A stretch of DNA of 64,000 nucleotides from JANQPX01 sp965204405 (GTDB taxonomy: Bacteria; Pseudomonadota; Alphaproteobacteria; Geminicoccales; Geminicoccaceae), in NCBI GenBank assembly GCA_965204405.1, contig CBDBEN010000005.1:1984001-2048000 (forward strand), written 5' to 3'. The position numbers and the translations under genes were made by a program. This document shows positions 8,659 through 17,147 of the stretch, in pieces (the stretch's first letter is position 1; each line of letters begins with the position of its first letter). The notes beneath the pieces are model-generated. The model was not told where the DNA came from. It did not search any database and saw only the letters and a list, made by a program, of their open reading frames with translations.

Positions 8659-10248
8659 TCAGGCCTGTTTCTTCTTGCCTCGATAGGGTTTGGGGCGCCC
8701 AAAAAGATACCCCTGGCCGAGATCGATGCCGAGTTTCAAGAGCCGTTTTGCCTGGGTGCGGGTCTCGACCATTTCCGCCACCGACGTCACGCGCAATTCC
8801 TTGCAAAGGGCGGCCATGCCCCTGAGGATCGCATGGTCTCGTTTTTGGGTCGATTGGATATACATGCCGTCGATTTTGACATAGTCGAAAGGAAAAGCCC
8901 GGAGGTAGTGGAAGGCAGCAGCGCCGCTGCCGAAGTCATCGAGACAGACGCGGATCGATAGTTTGCGAAGGGCGGCAATGAGATTGGCCACGGGCTCCGG
9001 ATCGGTAATCGTTGCCGATTCGGTCAGCTCGAACATCACCTGGCGGCGGGTTTCACGATGTTTGGCCAACAGCATCAGGAGTGCCCGCCCGAAGGCCTCA
9101 CTCTCCATTGAGCGTGCCGAGAGATTGATGGCCAGCGGTCGCTCCTTCAAATCCTGCTGCTCGAGCATGGCCATGACGCGCCGGCAGACCATAAGGTCGA
9201 AATCGGCAATCAGGCCGATCTGCTCGGCGAAGGAAACAAGTTCAAACGGTGATTTTCCATCCTTCAGCCGGCTGAGCACCTCGTAGTGATGAACGGCTTC
9301 GGTCCTGAGATCCACGATGGGCTGAAAGTTAAGCTCGACATCATCATTGGTGACCGTGTCGCGCACCTCTACGACGCGTTCGACGGTTTCCTTGACCATA
9401 CGATCGAAACCGTCGCGCAGCGAGCCGAGACTGAACCCTTCGCCTTTCGTTTCGGCAAATCGGTTGATGGCATAGAGCATGGCCTGGGCAGCATCGCCGG
9501 CCTTCAGTCCGGTGCTGTCCATCGACAAGGCTGCCGACTTGGGTGACAGGCCGATGCCATGGGGATCGGCGACCTTGGAGTGGGTTCTGACCGTTTCCTC
9601 GAGGACATCCAGGTCCAGCGCCGCATCCTGAACAATGCCAAGGACGTCATCCGCCAGCCAGCCCGTGGTGCTGTCGTCGTCGCCGAGGCTGCCGAGGCTG
9701 GCGCTTATCTCACGGCGGCATGATGCTGCGGCTTCGGCCGACCATCCTTCAAGCTCGCTCAGGTCCAGCATTGTCAATGTCGCCGTGCAGTCCGGTGCTT
9801 GAAGCCGATCAAGGAGCTGGTCCTTGAACATATCGGCCTTGAGAACCGGCCGCTGGTCGGTGAGATCGGAGAGGTCGAATCGCAGGCTGAGCTGCAGCAC
9901 ATCGGGTCGCTGATCGCTTCGATAGCCGGAAAGGACGATCCAATGTCCGCCGACGCCCTCAAAGCCTATTCTGCATGGCGTCGCACGTTCACTTTGGCCC
10001 AGCGACGACAGAAAGTGCTGAACCTGCTCCGTCAGGCTCGGGAGAACGAGATCGCCGAGCTTCTGATCGATAAGGTCTTTTTCGCTTCGGCCGGCAATGG
10101 TTTGAGCAGCACCGGCGACATAGCTGATCTTGCCATCGAGATTGGTCTCGATGAGTAGATCGCCGCCGGCGAAAGCAAAGCCGATGAATCGATCCCGCAA
10201 CCGGCGCCGGACGTCATCGCGGCTGGGAGAATTAGGGGCTGCGGACAC
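8659..10248 (-). CDS. PAS-EAL cyclic-di-GMP phosphodiesterase
   Basis: 529 residues, no membrane segment. The N-terminus (about 20-110) resembles a PAS sensor (DLLIETNLDGKISYVAGAAQ); the middle (110-285) is unassigned; the C-terminal EAL domain covers about 290-525. The EAL signature is YEVLSRL (EVL), followed by INLSARS, FELTES, LDDFGSG, the Lys in YVKIDGMYI, SVAEMVET and QGYLFGRP. The residues binding metal and substrate appear kept, so hydrolysis of c-di-GMP to pGpG is likely. No GGDEF domain. It faces away from the universal stress gene and converges on the argE operon. Confidence 0.88.
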   Translation of the reverse strand: MSAAPNSPSRDDVRRRLRDRFIGFAFAGGDLLIETNLDGKISYVAGAAQTIAGRSEKDLIDQKLGDLVLPSLTEQVQHFLSSLGQSERATPCRIGFEGVGGHWIVLSGYRSDQRPDVLQLSLRFDLSDLTDQRPVLKADMFKDQLLDRLQAPDCTATLTMLDLSELEGWSAEAAASCRREISASLGSLGDDDSTTGWLADDVLGIVQDAALDLDVLEETVRTHSKVADPHGIGLSPKSAALSMDSTGLKAGDAAQAMLYAINRFAETKGEGFSLGSLRDGFDRMVKETVERVVEVRDTVTNDDVELNFQPIVDLRTEAVHHYEVLSRLKDGKSPFELVSFAEQIGLIADFDLMVCRRVMAMLEQQDLKERPLAINLSARSMESEAFGRALLMLLAKHRETRRQVMFELTESATITDPEPVANLIAALRKLSIRVCLDDFGSGAAAFHYLRAFPFDYVKIDGMYIQSTQKRDHAILRGMAALCKELRVTSVAEMVETRTQAKRLLKLGIDLGQGYLFGRPKPYRGKKKQA

Positions 10249-10574
10249 AGGTCATCGGCACAAAGTTACCTTCTTCGGAACATAGGTCGTTTCCATGATC
10301 TCGAGTCATTGACCATGAGATAGTAGGCTATTGAACCAGCGAAACAATGGTTTTACCGAACGAAGCTTAGTGATCCATTAAGCGCGTTTGTTTTTGCTGC
10401 CGAGCAGCCTTGGCACGTCTTGGTTTATTCTTGGCGGAGGGATGCACAAGAGTAGGCGAATACGTTCTCCCCTCCCTCGACAACGCATAAAAAAAATTGT
10501 CTAACCTGCTGACAAGGCAGTCAAAACAAAGTTTCTAGCGCGATCATGAGTCCTCAAGATTAGGGAGCATATCC
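10249..10574. other. Divergent intergenic region, EAL gene / usp gene
   Basis: No gene seen. It is more AT-rich than the surroundings, with an A-run at about 10489-10496 that fits promoters for both flanking genes. An AGGGAG site at about 10562 serves the usp ATG. Confidence 0.5.
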
Positions 10575-11003
10575 ATGTACAACACCATCCTGGTGCCGGT
10601 TGACCTCGACGACAAGCATTCTTGGCGCAAAGCTGTCCCGACAGCGGTCACTTTGTGCGAGTCGTTCGATGCCGGCCTGGTGGTGATGACGGTTGTTCCC
10701 AATGTCGATCTGCCGGCCATCAACCAGTTCTTTCCCCATGGCTTCGAGGCCAAGGTTCAGCAGCAGGTCGCAAGCCAGCTGAAGGGTTTTGTCGCAGCGC
10801 AGATACCGCCCGGCATCGAGGTGCAGCGCATTGTTTCCACGGGCAAAATTTATCAAGAAATTATCCATGTCGGCGCAAAGATCGGTGCAGACCTCATCGT
10901 CATGGGTTCCCATCATCCCAGCCTCAAAGACTACCTTCTTGGTCCGAACGCATCCCGAGTCGTCCGCCATGCTCGCGGGTCGGTCATGGTGGTTCGCGAT
11001 TGA
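10575..11003 (+). CDS. Universal stress protein (UspA family)
   Basis: 142 residues, a single Usp domain. It starts with the usual MYNTILVPVDLDD strand and ends with GSHHPSLKDYLLGPNASRVV then RGSVMVVRD, the ATP-binding pattern of the ATP-binding Usp branch. Usp proteins are small cytoplasmic dimers induced under starvation and stress. The AGGGAG site is well placed. Monocistronic as far as can be seen. Confidence 0.92.
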   Translation: MYNTILVPVDLDDKHSWRKAVPTAVTLCESFDAGLVVMTVVPNVDLPAINQFFPHGFEAKVQQQVASQLKGFVAAQIPPGIEVQRIVSTGKIYQEIIHVGAKIGADLIVMGSHHPSLKDYLLGPNASRVVRHARGSVMVVRD

Positions 11004-11143
11004 CCGGCGCGATGGGGCGGCTATGTGATTGAGGGGCGGCATGGTAACGTTTTATTAAGAGAAGAGGGTTAATGACCGCTAAGGCAAATCGGGTCGGATC
11101 GGATTGACTGCTTCGATCTGACCAAGCGCTGGATTTTTGGGAG

Positions 11144-12028
11144 TTGAGCTTGATGATCGCCACGATACGCCCGCGTCGTAGTGTTCTTTATATGCCGGGA
11201 TCCAATCCGAGAGCTTTGGAAAAGGCGAAAACGCTGGCAGCGGATGGCCTGATCTTCGACCTTGAGGATGCCGTTACGCCGGATGCCAAGGCCGAGGCGA
11301 GAGAGCAGGTATGTGCGGCAGTTAAAGGCGGCGGATACGGCGAAAGAGAGACGATTGTTCGTGTCAACGGTCTGGCAACGCCTTGGGGGCAAGCCGATCT
11401 GGCGGCGGCGGCGACGTCCGGCGCCGATGCGGTGCTGATGCCCAAGGTCGATAGTGCCGATGGCGTGCGTCAAGCGCTGGCCGTTCTCGACGAGGCCGGT
11501 GGACCGGCTGATCTGCCTGTTTGGGCCATGATGGAGACCGCTCACGGCATGTTGCGCGCCGAAGAGATCGCAGCCTCTTCGCCGCGGTTGACCTGCTTCG
11601 TCATGGGCACGTCGGATCTGGCCAAGGAACTCCATGCGGCACATACGCCGCTTCGGCTGCCTATGATGACAGCCCTTGGTCTTTGCATGCTCGCCGGCCG
11701 TGCTCGCGGCCTCACGCTCCTGGATGGTGTCCATCTCGATTTGTCGGATGAGGAGGGCTATGCGGCATCCTGCAGGCAAGGCCTGGAGCTGGGCTTTGAC
11801 GGCAAGACCCTGATCCATCCAAAGCAGATCGCGCCCGCCAACGATGTCTTTGCGCCGAGCGATTCAGAAGTGGCCCAAGCCAAGAAAATCATCAGTGCCC
11901 ACGAAGCCGCAGCGGCAGAGGGCAAAGGCGTTGTCCTCGTCGACGGCAAGCTGATCGAGAACCTCCATGTCGAAGACGCCAAGCGGCAGGTTCAACTCGC
12001 CGAGGCGATCCAAGCCATGGCGAGCTAG
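11144..12028 (+). CDS. CitE/HpcH-aldolase-family protein, (3S)-malyl-CoA thioesterase-like (Mcl2-like)
   Basis: 294 residues of the TIM-barrel citrate-lyase-beta family. Motifs: RRSVLYMPGSNPRALEKA, LIFDLEDAV (metal Asp/Glu), VLMPKVDSADG, WAMMETAHGML (metal Glu), MGTSDLAKEL and LGFDGKTLIHPKQI. These resemble, from memory, Rhodobacter Mcl2, which hydrolyses (3S)-malyl-CoA to malate and CoA, more than the lyase Mcl1. The mesaconyl-CoA hydratase gene lies 1 kb downstream on the same strand, which supports a role in the ethylmalonyl-CoA pathway of acetate assimilation. The split between thioesterase and lyase cannot be settled by eye. A nearby in-frame ATG (11153) is an alternative start. Confidence 0.8.
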   Translation: MSLMIATIRPRRSVLYMPGSNPRALEKAKTLAADGLIFDLEDAVTPDAKAEAREQVCAAVKGGGYGERETIVRVNGLATPWGQADLAAAATSGADAVLMPKVDSADGVRQALAVLDEAGGPADLPVWAMMETAHGMLRAEEIAASSPRLTCFVMGTSDLAKELHAAHTPLRLPMMTALGLCMLAGRARGLTLLDGVHLDLSDEEGYAASCRQGLELGFDGKTLIHPKQIAPANDVFAPSDSEVAQAKKIISAHEAAAAEGKGVVLVDGKLIENLHVEDAKRQVQLAEAIQAMAS

Positions 12029-12120
12029 TGGTGGTATGTTCGATACGGAGGATCCTGGGGGCTTCGTCGAGAAAAGCCCGCATATCCTTCAGTTTCTTGG
12101 CACATTTTGCGAATACGGCA

Positions 12121-12152
12121 GGAACCAAATGATGTGGTCACCCCCTAGCGGT
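12121..12152 (-). repeat. Short repeat C, copy 1
   Basis: On the minus strand it reads TAG, then a GACCACATCA core and TTGGTTCCTG. Related copies are at 14185, 15881 and 34474. Unlike those, this copy does not sit on a recognised stop codon. It lies in the 266-base space between two convergent genes, where no gene was found. Confidence 0.6.
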
Positions 12153-12294
12153 GGAATGTCCGCGGCATTCGCTCTACGAACCTGCTGGCGGATCTCATGG
12201 ACCGATCACGCTATGATGACGATGTTGGCCTCCCCGCCAACGGTTTCGATCGTCAGGTGCCTCGCCGAGAGGGCGACGATCAAACCCCAAGATC

Positions 12295-12741
12295 CTATTT
12301 TTCCAGGGAGATATCACCCTTCGATGTGACCTGAAGAAGCGCCAGGCAATCGAGCGGGCCGCCGGTGCTGTTCTCACAATCGGGAAGATCGTTGACCAGC
12401 ATGCTACCGATCTGATCGCAGGTGATATCCGTCAGGAGAAATGACGCAATCGTTTTCTTGCCTTCATAAAGTGGCGCCATGTCGAGCAGGATCTGTTTTG
12501 AATAGACGCCTTTATGGTCAAAAAGAACAAGCTCGACCTGAAAGCGGTTCAGCTGATGGCCGCTTTGATTTTCAAATAAGAAAAGCGGTCGGCATCCTTG
12601 TTCCGTTTCTTCGATCTTGTTCAGTTCAATTTTGATCGAAGGTTCATCAGCTCGAAGTGGGCTCGAGAGGAGCCATAGGGCGAACGAGATGAATAACAGA
12701 CGTGGGAAGGCCGAGATGAGAGCGCTAGAAGACGAAGTCAT
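12295..12741 (-). CDS. Exported protein of unknown function
   Basis: 148 residues from the ATG at 12741, which has an AGGAGG site ten bases upstream; an earlier in-frame start at 12819 lacks one. A hydrophobic signal (LLFISFALWLLSS) precedes a likely cleavage after RADE. The mature part has three Cys (GCRPLF, DITCDQ, PDCENS) and a fourth in LDCLAL, consistent with disulfides in the periplasm. No family recognised. It lies between the CitE-like and Mch genes on the opposite strand. Confidence 0.65.
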   Translation of the reverse strand: MTSSSSALISAFPRLLFISFALWLLSSPLRADEPSIKIELNKIEETEQGCRPLFLFENQSGHQLNRFQVELVLFDHKGVYSKQILLDMAPLYEGKKTIASFLLTDITCDQIGSMLVNDLPDCENSTGGPLDCLALLQVTSKGDISLEK

Positions 12742-12984
12742 TTGTTGATTTTTCCTCCTTGGCACGCATCGTACTTCGGAGGCTAGCCAGTAACAAGGGG
12801 CGGATAGATTTATGGTCATTTTATATTGTTATCTCTTTACTCGAAAAATGTTCGCGGTTGAATTTCATCATTGAAGGATAGAAGGTGCTGATGCTTTATA
12901 TGTCGAGAATCGTGATGGGCCGGTTTTGCTGATCAAGCAGCTTTTCGGTTGCCACTGCGCCATACTCAACCCCTGGGACTTGTT

Positions 12985-14034
12985 ATGACCAAAACCGCTG
13001 CCGGTCGCTTTTTCGAGGACTTTTCGTTAGGTGAAGAGATACACCACGCGACGCCGAGGACGGTCACCGAGGCGGACCAGACTCTGTACCTTGCGCTTAC
13101 CGGGTCGCGCTTCGGTATCCATTGCTCGGAATTGCTGGCGCGCACCGCAGGCTTGCCGCGCTCGCCGATCGAAGACCTCCTGACCTTTCATCTGGTCTTC
13201 GGCCGAAGCGTGCCGGATGTCTCGCTGAACGCGGTCGCCAATCTTGGTTACGCAGATGGCCGGTTCGGCGCCTTGATCTATCCTGGCGATACGGTGCTCG
13301 CGAGCTCGAAGGTTATTGGGCTTAAAGAGAATTCCAGCGGAAAAACCGGCACGGTCTGGGTGCGCACCAAAGCGACCAAGGATGATGGGCGGGAGAGTCT
13401 GAGCTTTGTGCGCTGGGTGATGGTCAACAAGCGCAATCCGTCGAGCGCCGGCGAGAACGCGACCATTCCTGAGCTGCCTGATCATGTCGCAGCGGAGACA
13501 TTGCGCGTTCCGCCTGGCTTGAGAACACGGCACTATGATCGTGTGCTCGCCGGCTCGATGCATCGCTTTGAAAGCTATGACGTCGGGGAGCGTATTGACC
13601 ATGTGGATGGAATGACGGTCGATGAAGCCGAGCATCGCCTAGCGACCCGGCTCTATCAAAATACAGCTCGGGTTCACTTCAATGCCCATCGCGAAAAAGA
13701 TGGCCGCTTCGGCCGTTGCATCGTCTATGGCGGGCATGTCCTGAGTATAGCGCGGGCCTTGTCGTTCAATGGCCTCGGCAACATTCTGCATATCGCCGCC
13801 ATCAATGCAGGCACCCATGCGAACCCTGTCTTTGCCGGCGACACGCTCTACGCCTGGTCGGAAATTCTGGACCGGGCCGATCTGCCGGGCCATCCCGACT
13901 TAGGCGCGCTCCGCATACGTCTGGTGGCAACGAAAGATCGGCCTTGCGAAGGCTTCCCGTTGAAGGATGAAGCCGGGAAGTACGATACGTCGGTGGTTCT
14001 CGACTTCGACTATTGGGGGCTTATTCCGAGATGA
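12985..14034 (+). CDS. mch: Mesaconyl-CoA hydratase (tandem MaoC domains)
   Basis: 349 residues from the ATG at 12985 (MTKTAAGRFFEDFSLGEEI), which matches the known Mch N-terminus; an upstream in-frame ATG at 12949 is unlikely. It adds water to mesaconyl-CoA to give beta-methylmalyl-CoA in the ethylmalonyl-CoA pathway. Two hot-dog (MaoC) domains are visible: DDLLTFHLVFGRSVPDVSLN and NLGYADGRFG in the first, YQNTARVHFN, GRFGRCIVYGGHV and FAGDTLYAWSEI in the second. The last block holds the hydratase-like Asp/His positions. Neighbouring malyl-CoA thioesterase-like gene supports the pathway. Confidence 0.92.
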   Translation: MTKTAAGRFFEDFSLGEEIHHATPRTVTEADQTLYLALTGSRFGIHCSELLARTAGLPRSPIEDLLTFHLVFGRSVPDVSLNAVANLGYADGRFGALIYPGDTVLASSKVIGLKENSSGKTGTVWVRTKATKDDGRESLSFVRWVMVNKRNPSSAGENATIPELPDHVAAETLRVPPGLRTRHYDRVLAGSMHRFESYDVGERIDHVDGMTVDEAEHRLATRLYQNTARVHFNAHREKDGRFGRCIVYGGHVLSIARALSFNGLGNILHIAAINAGTHANPVFAGDTLYAWSEILDRADLPGHPDLGALRIRLVATKDRPCEGFPLKDEAGKYDTSVVLDFDYWGLIPR

Positions 14035-14184
14035 TTTTCCCGCTGCTGTCCTTGGACGTTTGACGCAGGTCTTGGCGTTCTTGGGAGACCTCATTATCCC
14101 AGCGGTATGTCCTCAGCAGATGAGGCTCGATCAAGCTGCTGCCAGATTTGGCCGCCTGCCGTCAATCCTGTCGACGGAGGTGAG

Positions 14185-14214
14185 AACCAGATGATGTGGA
14201 CATTCCGCTAACGG
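14185..14214 (-). repeat. Short repeat C, copy 2, overlapping a stop codon
   Basis: On the minus strand: TAG, CGGAATGTCCACATCA, then TCTGGTTCTC. The TAG at 14210-14208 is the stop of the GNAT gene just upstream. Confidence 0.65.
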
Positions 14215-14798
14215 GTGTCGTCAACATCGATCACCTGGCCTGACCGCCTGGGCGGCGGCATCTCGTGGAGCACGACCTCTCGAATGTCTTCCTGCCGGTA
14301 GATCTCGAAGCCAGCCTTTTGATAGACCGGCAAGGCATTGGGATGATCGAGGTCGCAGGTGTGAACCCAAAAGCGCTTGGGCTTTGCATGCCAGGCGCGG
14401 TCGATAGCCCAGTTGAGGAAAAAGCCGCCCAGGCCCCGGCCGACGAAATCCGGAAGCAAGCCGAAATAGCTGAGCTCGATATCCGGCGGTGAGCGGTGGT
14501 CGAGTTCGGCAAGCCCCGCCGGCACCCCGTTGAACCAGAGAATATTCACCTCGACCTGCAGATCATGGATGATCGAAAGGAGTGCTGCATCATCCATGAG
14601 GCGGCGCCCGGTCCAGGTCCAATCCTCGCCGATCGTGTCGTAGAGATAGCGAAAAAAGGACACCGTCGGCTGAAACGCACGCCTCACTTCGGCCTCGGTG
14701 CCGGGTGGCTTTGCGGGCACCCGGTCGGGAGGGCTCATCATTTCAAGATAGGATACGGTGGTGGTAACCCATCCCTTGATACGGGGATCCTGCGTCAT
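14208..14798 (-). CDS. GNAT-family N-acetyltransferase
   Basis: 196 residues. The start ATG at 14798 overlaps the sseA stop in a TGATG junction, so the gene is translationally coupled to sseA. The acetyl-CoA site is seen as GLLPDFVGRGLGGFFLNWA and the C-terminal motif as HPNALPVYQKAGFEIYRQE. Substrate unknown; coupling to a sulfurtransferase is the only functional hint. The stop codon lies within repeat C. Confidence 0.85.
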   Translation of the reverse strand: MTQDPRIKGWVTTTVSYLEMMSPPDRVPAKPPGTEAEVRRAFQPTVSFFRYLYDTIGEDWTWTGRRLMDDAALLSIIHDLQVEVNILWFNGVPAGLAELDHRSPPDIELSYFGLLPDFVGRGLGGFFLNWAIDRAWHAKPKRFWVHTCDLDHPNALPVYQKAGFEIYRQEDIREVVLHEMPPPRRSGQVIDVDDTR

Positions 14799-15646
14799 CA
14801 CGTCTCGATCGGCGTGTCGCTTCGTCCGCCCCATTCGGTCCAGGATCCATCATAGACGGCAACGTCGGGCATGCCGAGCTGATAGAGGGCGAGCGCCAGG
14901 GTGCAGGCGGTGACGCCGGATCCGCAGGTGGTGGCGATCGGTATTGTCGGATCGACACCGGCCTCGGCAAAACGGTTCTGCAGCTTGTCTTTGGCGATCA
15001 GGGTGCCGTCGGGAGCGATGAGTTCGGTAAAAGGCAGGTTCAGGCTATGCGGTATATGCCCGGCGCGTTGTCCCGGGCGTGGTTCGGCTTCCCTGGCATG
15101 AAAGCGCCCGTTCGATCGGGCATCAATCAGCTGCTCGCTTGGGTTGACGACATGAGCCCGGATCTGATCGAGCTCACGCAGGAGAAGGTGGTTTTGCCGC
15201 GCGGTGAAATGGCGCTCGGAGGGTGTTACCGGATGATCGTCCACGGCATGGCCGTCTGCTCGCCATTTGCCGAGCCCGCCATCCAGCACGACCACATCGT
15301 CATGCCCGAACATCCTGAACATCCACCAGACGCGCGCGCTCGCCGAGAATCGATTGCTGTCATAGCAGACAATGCGCACGCCATCGCCCAGGCCCAGTTT
15401 CCGCACCCGGCTCGAAAACTTGGCGGCATCCGGCACCATATGGGGGAGGTCGCTGGTCTCATCGGCGACGTCGTCGATGTCGAAGAAGACGGCGCCTGGA
15501 ATATGCGCTTCCTCGTACTCCGCGCGCGGGTTGCGGTTGAGGGTCGGCAGGGCATAGGTCGCGTCGACCACGCGAATGTCGGGTGCCTTCAGATGCTGAG
15601 CGAGCCAGTCGGTGCTGACCAGCGCGTTTCGTTCGACCGATGCCAT
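14798..15646 (-). CDS. sseA: 3-mercaptopyruvate sulfurtransferase
   Basis: 282 residues with two rhodanese domains. The C-terminal one has the active-site loop CGSGVTA with catalytic Cys at 241; CG[S/T]GV[T/S] is the mercaptopyruvate-type loop, unlike the CRKG of thiosulfate sulfurtransferase. The first domain keeps IRVVDATYALP and HIPGAVFFDIDDVAD. It moves sulfur from 3-mercaptopyruvate to thiols or cyanide. The cysteine synthase gene lies just upstream on the same strand, giving a sulfur-metabolism context, and a GNAT gene overlaps its 3' end. Confidence 0.93.
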   Translation of the reverse strand: MASVERNALVSTDWLAQHLKAPDIRVVDATYALPTLNRNPRAEYEEAHIPGAVFFDIDDVADETSDLPHMVPDAAKFSSRVRKLGLGDGVRIVCYDSNRFSASARVWWMFRMFGHDDVVVLDGGLGKWRADGHAVDDHPVTPSERHFTARQNHLLLRELDQIRAHVVNPSEQLIDARSNGRFHAREAEPRPGQRAGHIPHSLNLPFTELIAPDGTLIAKDKLQNRFAEAGVDPTIPIATTCGSGVTACTLALALYQLGMPDVAVYDGSWTEWGGRSDTPIET

Positions 15647-15880
15647 GAATGCCTCACCGCGTTATGGGGTATTGCCCAGTCTTAGCGCTCAGCGGGCAAC
15701 GCAGCAATATGCTTGCCCGCCTTCACTCCCCTTGGTCGCCGAGGCGGCTGGCGGCGCCATTTTGGTCGAGACGTGGAGCACGCCATTTGTGCGTCTTCAA
15801 CAAAAGAGCCCCGCTCAACAGATCGTCGGTTCGGCTGTATGCCTTTGATGACAAGAACTCTCTTAGGTCAGTCCTTCAGG

Positions 15881-15910
15881 AATCAATTGGTGTGGGCATT
15901 CCACTAAGCC
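15881..15910 (-). repeat. Short repeat C, copy 3, overlapping a stop codon
   Basis: On the minus strand: TAG, TGGAATGCCCACACCA, then ATTGATTCCTG. The TAG (15906-15904) ends the cysteine synthase gene. The 250 bases on to sseA contain no other recognised gene. Confidence 0.65.
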
Positions 15911-16908
15911 GCTTCCAGCCATGCCGGGATCGGCAGATCCTTTTCCTTCAGGAAGGCCGGGTTGAACATCTTGCTTTGGTAGCGATTGCCATAGTCGCAA
16001 AGGATGGTGACGATGGTGTGCCCTGGTCCCATGTCCTTGGCGAGGCGGATGGCGCCTGCGATGTTGATCCCTGAGGAGCCGCCGAGGATCAGGCCTTCTT
16101 CGGTCACCAGCTTGAAGCAGATGTCCAGGGCCTCCGCATCGGGGATCTGGAACCAGGCATCGATCGGCGCGCCCTCGAGGTTCTTGGTGATGCGCCCCTG
16201 GCCGATGCCTTCGGTGATCGAATTGCCCTCGGCCTTGAGCTCACCCTTGGCATAATAGTTGTAGATCGCCGAGCCGCAGGGATCCGCCAGCGCAATCTTG
16301 ACGTCTTTATTCTTCTCCTTCAGCGCCAGTCCCGTCCCTGCCAGGGTCCCGCCGGAACCAACGGCGCTCACGAAACCATCGACCTTGCCGTCCGTCTGCT
16401 GCCAGATCTCCGGCCCCGTTCCCTCATAGTGGGCTTTGCGGTTCGCAACATTGTCGAACTGGTTCGCCCAGACGGCGCCTTTCGGTTCCTTCTCGGCCAT
16501 TTCCTCAGCCAGGCGGCCGGAATAGCGGACATAGTTGTTGGGATCGCGGTAGGGAACGGCAGGGACCAGAATGAGCTCGGCGCCGCAGAGCCGGAGCATG
16601 TCCTTTTTCTCCTGGCTCTGGGTTTCCGGCATGACGATGACTGACTTGTAGCCGAGCGCGTTGCCGACCAGGGACAGCCCGATACCGGTATTGCCGGCGG
16701 TCCCCTCGACAATCGTGCCGCCGGGACGAAGCTGGCCCTGTTGCTCGGCATCCCGAATGATCCAGAGCGCAGCACGGTCCTTGACCGACTGTCCCGGGTT
16801 CAAAAACTCGGCCTTGCCGAGAATCGTGCAGCCCGTTTCCTCCGATGCCCGCCTTAGGTGCACCAAAGGTGTATTGCCGATCAGGTCGATGAAACTATTG
16901 GTCTGCAT
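15904..16908 (-). CDS. cysK: Cysteine synthase A (O-acetylserine sulfhydrylase)
   Basis: 334 residues from the second of two adjacent ATGs (16911, 16908), chosen because GGAG then lies six bases upstream. A PLP enzyme joining O-acetylserine and sulfide to make cysteine. The PLP lysine is K43 in NPGQSVKDRAA, the substrate loop is VEGTAGNTGIG, the phosphate loop is AVGSGGTLAG, and LILGGSSGINIAGA closes the site. It carries extra length at the C-terminus (YGNRYQSKMFNPAFLKEK) seen in the longer alphaproteobacterial type. Upstream of sseA on the same strand. A cystathionine-beta-synthase-like branch is less likely. Confidence 0.88.
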   Translation of the reverse strand: MQTNSFIDLIGNTPLVHLRRASEETGCTILGKAEFLNPGQSVKDRAALWIIRDAEQQGQLRPGGTIVEGTAGNTGIGLSLVGNALGYKSVIVMPETQSQEKKDMLRLCGAELILVPAVPYRDPNNYVRYSGRLAEEMAEKEPKGAVWANQFDNVANRKAHYEGTGPEIWQQTDGKVDGFVSAVGSGGTLAGTGLALKEKNKDVKIALADPCGSAIYNYYAKGELKAEGNSITEGIGQGRITKNLEGAPIDAWFQIPDAEALDICFKLVTEEGLILGGSSGINIAGAIRLAKDMGPGHTIVTILCDYGNRYQSKMFNPAFLKEKDLPIPAWLEAA

Positions 16909-17039
16909 CATGCTCTCCAGCCCTCGACGAGGGCGTATTTCTCTTTGTTGAACAGTAGACGAGCAACCAAACAGGCTCAAGCGCCGCCGTTCCGTCCGGC
17001 GCTGGCCCAAAGTCCACGAGGTCGTTGCGTGAACTTATG

Positions 17040-17125
17040 ACCCGGTTCCGATCCTCTCCCCCGCCCAACCACCCGATATGGTCGGGATCCTGCTGGTGGT
17101 TGGGCGGGGGGAGGGCTGGAACCGA
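17040..17125. repeat. Dispersed GC-rich palindrome B, copy 2
   Basis: Arms CCTCTCCCCCGCCCAACCAC (17053 on) and GGTGGTTGGGCGGGGGGAGG (17096-17115) flank the conserved loop with GATATGGTCGGGATCCTG. It lies between dusB and cysK, both on the minus strand; this is the only copy not between convergent genes. Confidence 0.85.
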
Positions 17126-17147
17126 TTTAGTTTTGTCGAATTACGAC

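Noticed and set aside
8640..8690. AGGCCT repeats between the argE operon and the EAL gene as a terminator
   Set aside because: The stem is only six bases, self-palindromic, with no proper T-run; too weak to call.
15649..16074. 141-codon plus-strand frame after sseA
   Set aside because: It spans an intergenic region and runs antisense into cysteine synthase; no ribosome site.
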